Of a stretch of DNA of 64,000 nt, positions 62,492 to 64,000 are shown piece after piece. Position 1 is the first letter of the stretch. The number at the start of each line of letters is the position of its first letter. The stretch is from Paenibacillus dendritiformis (lineage in GTDB: Bacteria > Bacillota > Bacilli > Paenibacillales > Paenibacillaceae), in the NCBI RefSeq assembly GCF_021654795.1, contig NZ_AP025344.1:1502501-1566500 (forward strand). Reading direction: 5' to 3'. Under the pieces are notes generated by a model. That model was not told the DNA's origin. It did not search any database and worked only from the letters and a program-made list of their open reading frames with translations. The translations under genes were made by a program, and so were the position numbers.

Positions 62492-64000
62492 TTGTCCTAT
62501 CAGTCGGAAGCCCAGCTTGAGAAAAATCTGATCGAGCAACTTGTTCGTCAAGGCTACGAACGAGTGACAATAAATGACTACGATTCGCTTTTAGGAAACT
62601 TTAAACAGCAACTGAATAAGTTCAATGAGAAGAAATTAAATGGTCAGCCGTTAACAGATGCAGAGTTCAGCCGATTCCTAACTCAGATTGATGGAAAAAG
62701 CATTTTTGACTCCGCAAAAATTCTTAGGGATAAACAGGTGTTCCAACGTGATGACGGAACAGAGGTATATCTTGAGCTGATGAATATCCGTGACTGGTGT
62801 AAGAACATTTTTCAGGTCACCAATCAGACAACAGTGGAAGGGACGTATAAAAACCGTTATGATGTAACAATCTTCATTAACGGATTACCCGTAGTACAAA
62901 TTGAGTTAAAGCGCCGCGGCTTAGATTTTAAAGAGGCGTTCAATCAGATTCAACGGTATCGAAAACACTCCTTCAGGGGGTTATATCGCTATCTGCAGAT
63001 GTTTGTTGTCAGCAATGGGGTTGATACGAAATATTTTGGAAACTCCGATGGTGACATCTTGTTTTCACACACCTTTTTCTGGTCGGATGCAGAAAATAAT
63101 CGTATCACCAATCTAAGCGATTTCACGTCCAACTTCCTAGAAAAGTGCCGCATGGCTAAGATGATCGCCCGATACATGGTATTGAATGAGACTGAGAAGC
63201 TGTTAATGGTCATGCGACCGTATCAGGTCTATGCAGTTGAGGCACTTATTAAGCGTGCTTTGGAAACTAAAAACAACGGTTATATCTGGCACACTACTGG
63301 TAGTGGTAAAACATTAACTTCATTTAAGTCGAGTCAAATCCTTGCGAATGAGCCGCATATCAAGAAGGTATTCTTCCTTGTTGACCGTAAGGATTTGGAT
63401 AGTCAGACCTTGGCGGAGTTTAACAAATTTGAACCGGATTCAGTAGACATGACAGACGATACTGAAAAATTGGTGGCACAAATTTCGGACTTAACGAAGC
63501 CGTTGATCGTTACTACAATTCAAAAGATGGCGAACGCTATAAAGAATCCTCGATATGAGGAGATCATGAAGCCGTATCAACAGGAGCGGGTTGTCTTCAT
63601 TATTGATGAGTGTCATCGCAGTCAGTTTGGTAAGATGAAAAGACTTGTAGACAATCATTTTAAAGAGGCGCAGTACTTTGGTTTTACTGGAACACCTTTG
63701 TTCGAAGAAAACAAAAGCCAAGACGGTCGGGTAACCGCCGATATTTTTGAGAAATGTCTACATACGTATCTGATTAAAGATGCGATCCATGATGGCAATG
63801 TCTTGGGGTTTTCGGTGGATTACATCCAAACGGTTGATGTTTCGATTAACGAAAAGGATCAGACTCGCGTAAAAGGAATTCTGACTGATGAAGTCTGGAT
63901 GCATGATGATCGAATCCGTTTGATCGCTGAGAACATCATAAACCATCATGATCGGAAGTCACGCAGTAAAGGGTATACAGGACTATTCACTGTGGACAGC
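62492..64000 (+). CDS. hsdR: Type I restriction enzyme R subunit, N-terminal part (runs off window)
   Basis: 503 codons without a stop to the window end. TTG 62492 has AAGGAGG (62477-62483) 8 bases upstream. The N-terminal nuclease has RYDVTIF (Asp124) and QIELK (Glu138, Lys140). The helicase motor shows HTTGSGKT (267-274, Walker A), IDECHRSQ (371-378, DEAD-box motif II) and FGFTGTP (396-402, motif III). HsdR forms the motor and cutting subunit of a type I restriction-modification complex, which translocates DNA and cleaves unmethylated DNA. Full-length members are about 1000 aa; hsdM and hsdS would be expected next to it, outside this window. Confidence 0.95.
   Translation, partial: MSYQSEAQLEKNLIEQLVRQGYERVTINDYDSLLGNFKQQLNKFNEKKLNGQPLTDAEFSRFLTQIDGKSIFDSAKILRDKQVFQRDDGTEVYLELMNIRDWCKNIFQVTNQTTVEGTYKNRYDVTIFINGLPVVQIELKRRGLDFKEAFNQIQRYRKHSFRGLYRYLQMFVVSNGVDTKYFGNSDGDILFSHTFFWSDAENNRITNLSDFTSNFLEKCRMAKMIARYMVLNETEKLLMVMRPYQVYAVEALIKRALETKNNGYIWHTTGSGKTLTSFKSSQILANEPHIKKVFFLVDRKDLDSQTLAEFNKFEPDSVDMTDDTEKLVAQISDLTKPLIVTTIQKMANAIKNPRYEEIMKPYQQERVVFIIDECHRSQFGKMKRLVDNHFKEAQYFGFTGTPLFEENKSQDGRVTADIFEKCLHTYLIKDAIHDGNVLGFSVDYIQTVDVSINEKDQTRVKGILTDEVWMHDDRIRLIAENIINHHDRKSRSKGYTGLFTVDS

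Larger units (their letters stand above)
1142..64000. mobile_element. Large integrated element (ICE/genomic-island-like), left part
   Basis: Everything right of the maf junction differs from the first 1.1 kb: lower GC, nearly unidirectional genes, and typical mobile cargo (FtsK-like ATPase, orphan DNA methyltransferase, HNH endonuclease, tyrosine recombinase, several resolvase-like proteins, defence genes, type I restriction). No right end is visible. The tyrosine recombinase lies 47 kb from the left junction, so either it is not the integrase for the maf site or the element is composite. No relaxase or VirB4 homologue was recognised. Confidence 0.7.

Noticed and set aside
62322..62531. 69-codon open frame before hsdR
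   Set aside because: It overlaps the hsdR start in another frame, has a poor start context and no recognisable features, although a GGAGG lies near it.
1..64000. rRNA and tRNA genes
   Set aside because: No rRNA-like stretch and no cloverleaf with a recognisable TTCGA arm was found by eye; a tRNA scan could settle this.

Overview
The window looks like a Paenibacillus-type Firmicute (Paenibacillaceae). Evidence is strong GGAGG ribosome binding sites, many GTG and TTG starts, copper-amine-oxidase-like stalk domains on secreted proteins, and CAP/SCP and BspA-LRR surface proteins. The first 1.14 kb is GC-rich chromosome: the start of an aldo/keto reductase (minus strand) and, divergently, maf. 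The remaining ~62.9 kb is more AT-rich and reads as one large integrated element that entered the 3' part of maf. The element supplies its own maf 3' end, so the left junction is a chimeric, partly duplicated maf ORF. The right end of the element lies outside the window.

Layout: 1.6-13.2 kb holds an FtsK/TraD-like translocation ATPase and two large secreted or surface proteins. 13.4-15.1 kb holds a translationally coupled pair ending in a D12-class adenine-N6 DNA methyltransferase. 15.1-16.0 kb is a non-coding control region with a terminator, a sigma-A-type promoter and a palindrome. 16.0-18.5 kb is an operon of small genes (membrane protein, DUF5348-like, resolvase-like, unknown, HNH endonuclease). 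18.5-19.5 kb is non-coding and carries five degenerate ~42-bp repeats. 19.5-21.5 kb has two members of a four-member helix-turn-helix-like family. 22.0-31.6 kb is an export or conjugation-like block with secreted proteins, a GLUG-repeat protein and large polytopic membrane proteins. 32.2-34.4 kb has a ~225-nt region that folds as a nested structure, followed by an amidoligase, a gamma-glutamylcyclotransferase-like protein and a small partner. 34.6-42.4 kb has a double CAP-domain protein, a giant LRR/PEP-repeat surface protein and an acidic membrane protein. 42.6-64 kb is accessory and defence-like: GNAT, trypsin-like protease, PLD nuclease with EVE-like domain, tyrosine recombinase, two resolvase-like proteins, WG-repeat protein, a broken PD-(D/E)XK nuclease, an AbiJ-NTD3-like nuclease, a HEPN-like protein, a DUF1413-like gene under a palindromic operator, a homologue of the amidoligase C-terminal module, a 721-aa zinc-ribbon protein, and the start of hsdR, which runs off the window.

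The combination of an FtsK-like ATPase, polytopic membrane proteins, surface adhesins, a recombinase and a defence island fits an integrative conjugative or mobilisable island. No relaxase or VirB4 ATPase was recognised here, so self-transfer is inferred only. Almost all genes run on the plus strand. Across the element the hexamers GGGGTA and GGGGTT are extremely strand-biased, in genes of either strand and between genes. I saw no rRNA, tRNA or CRISPR array.
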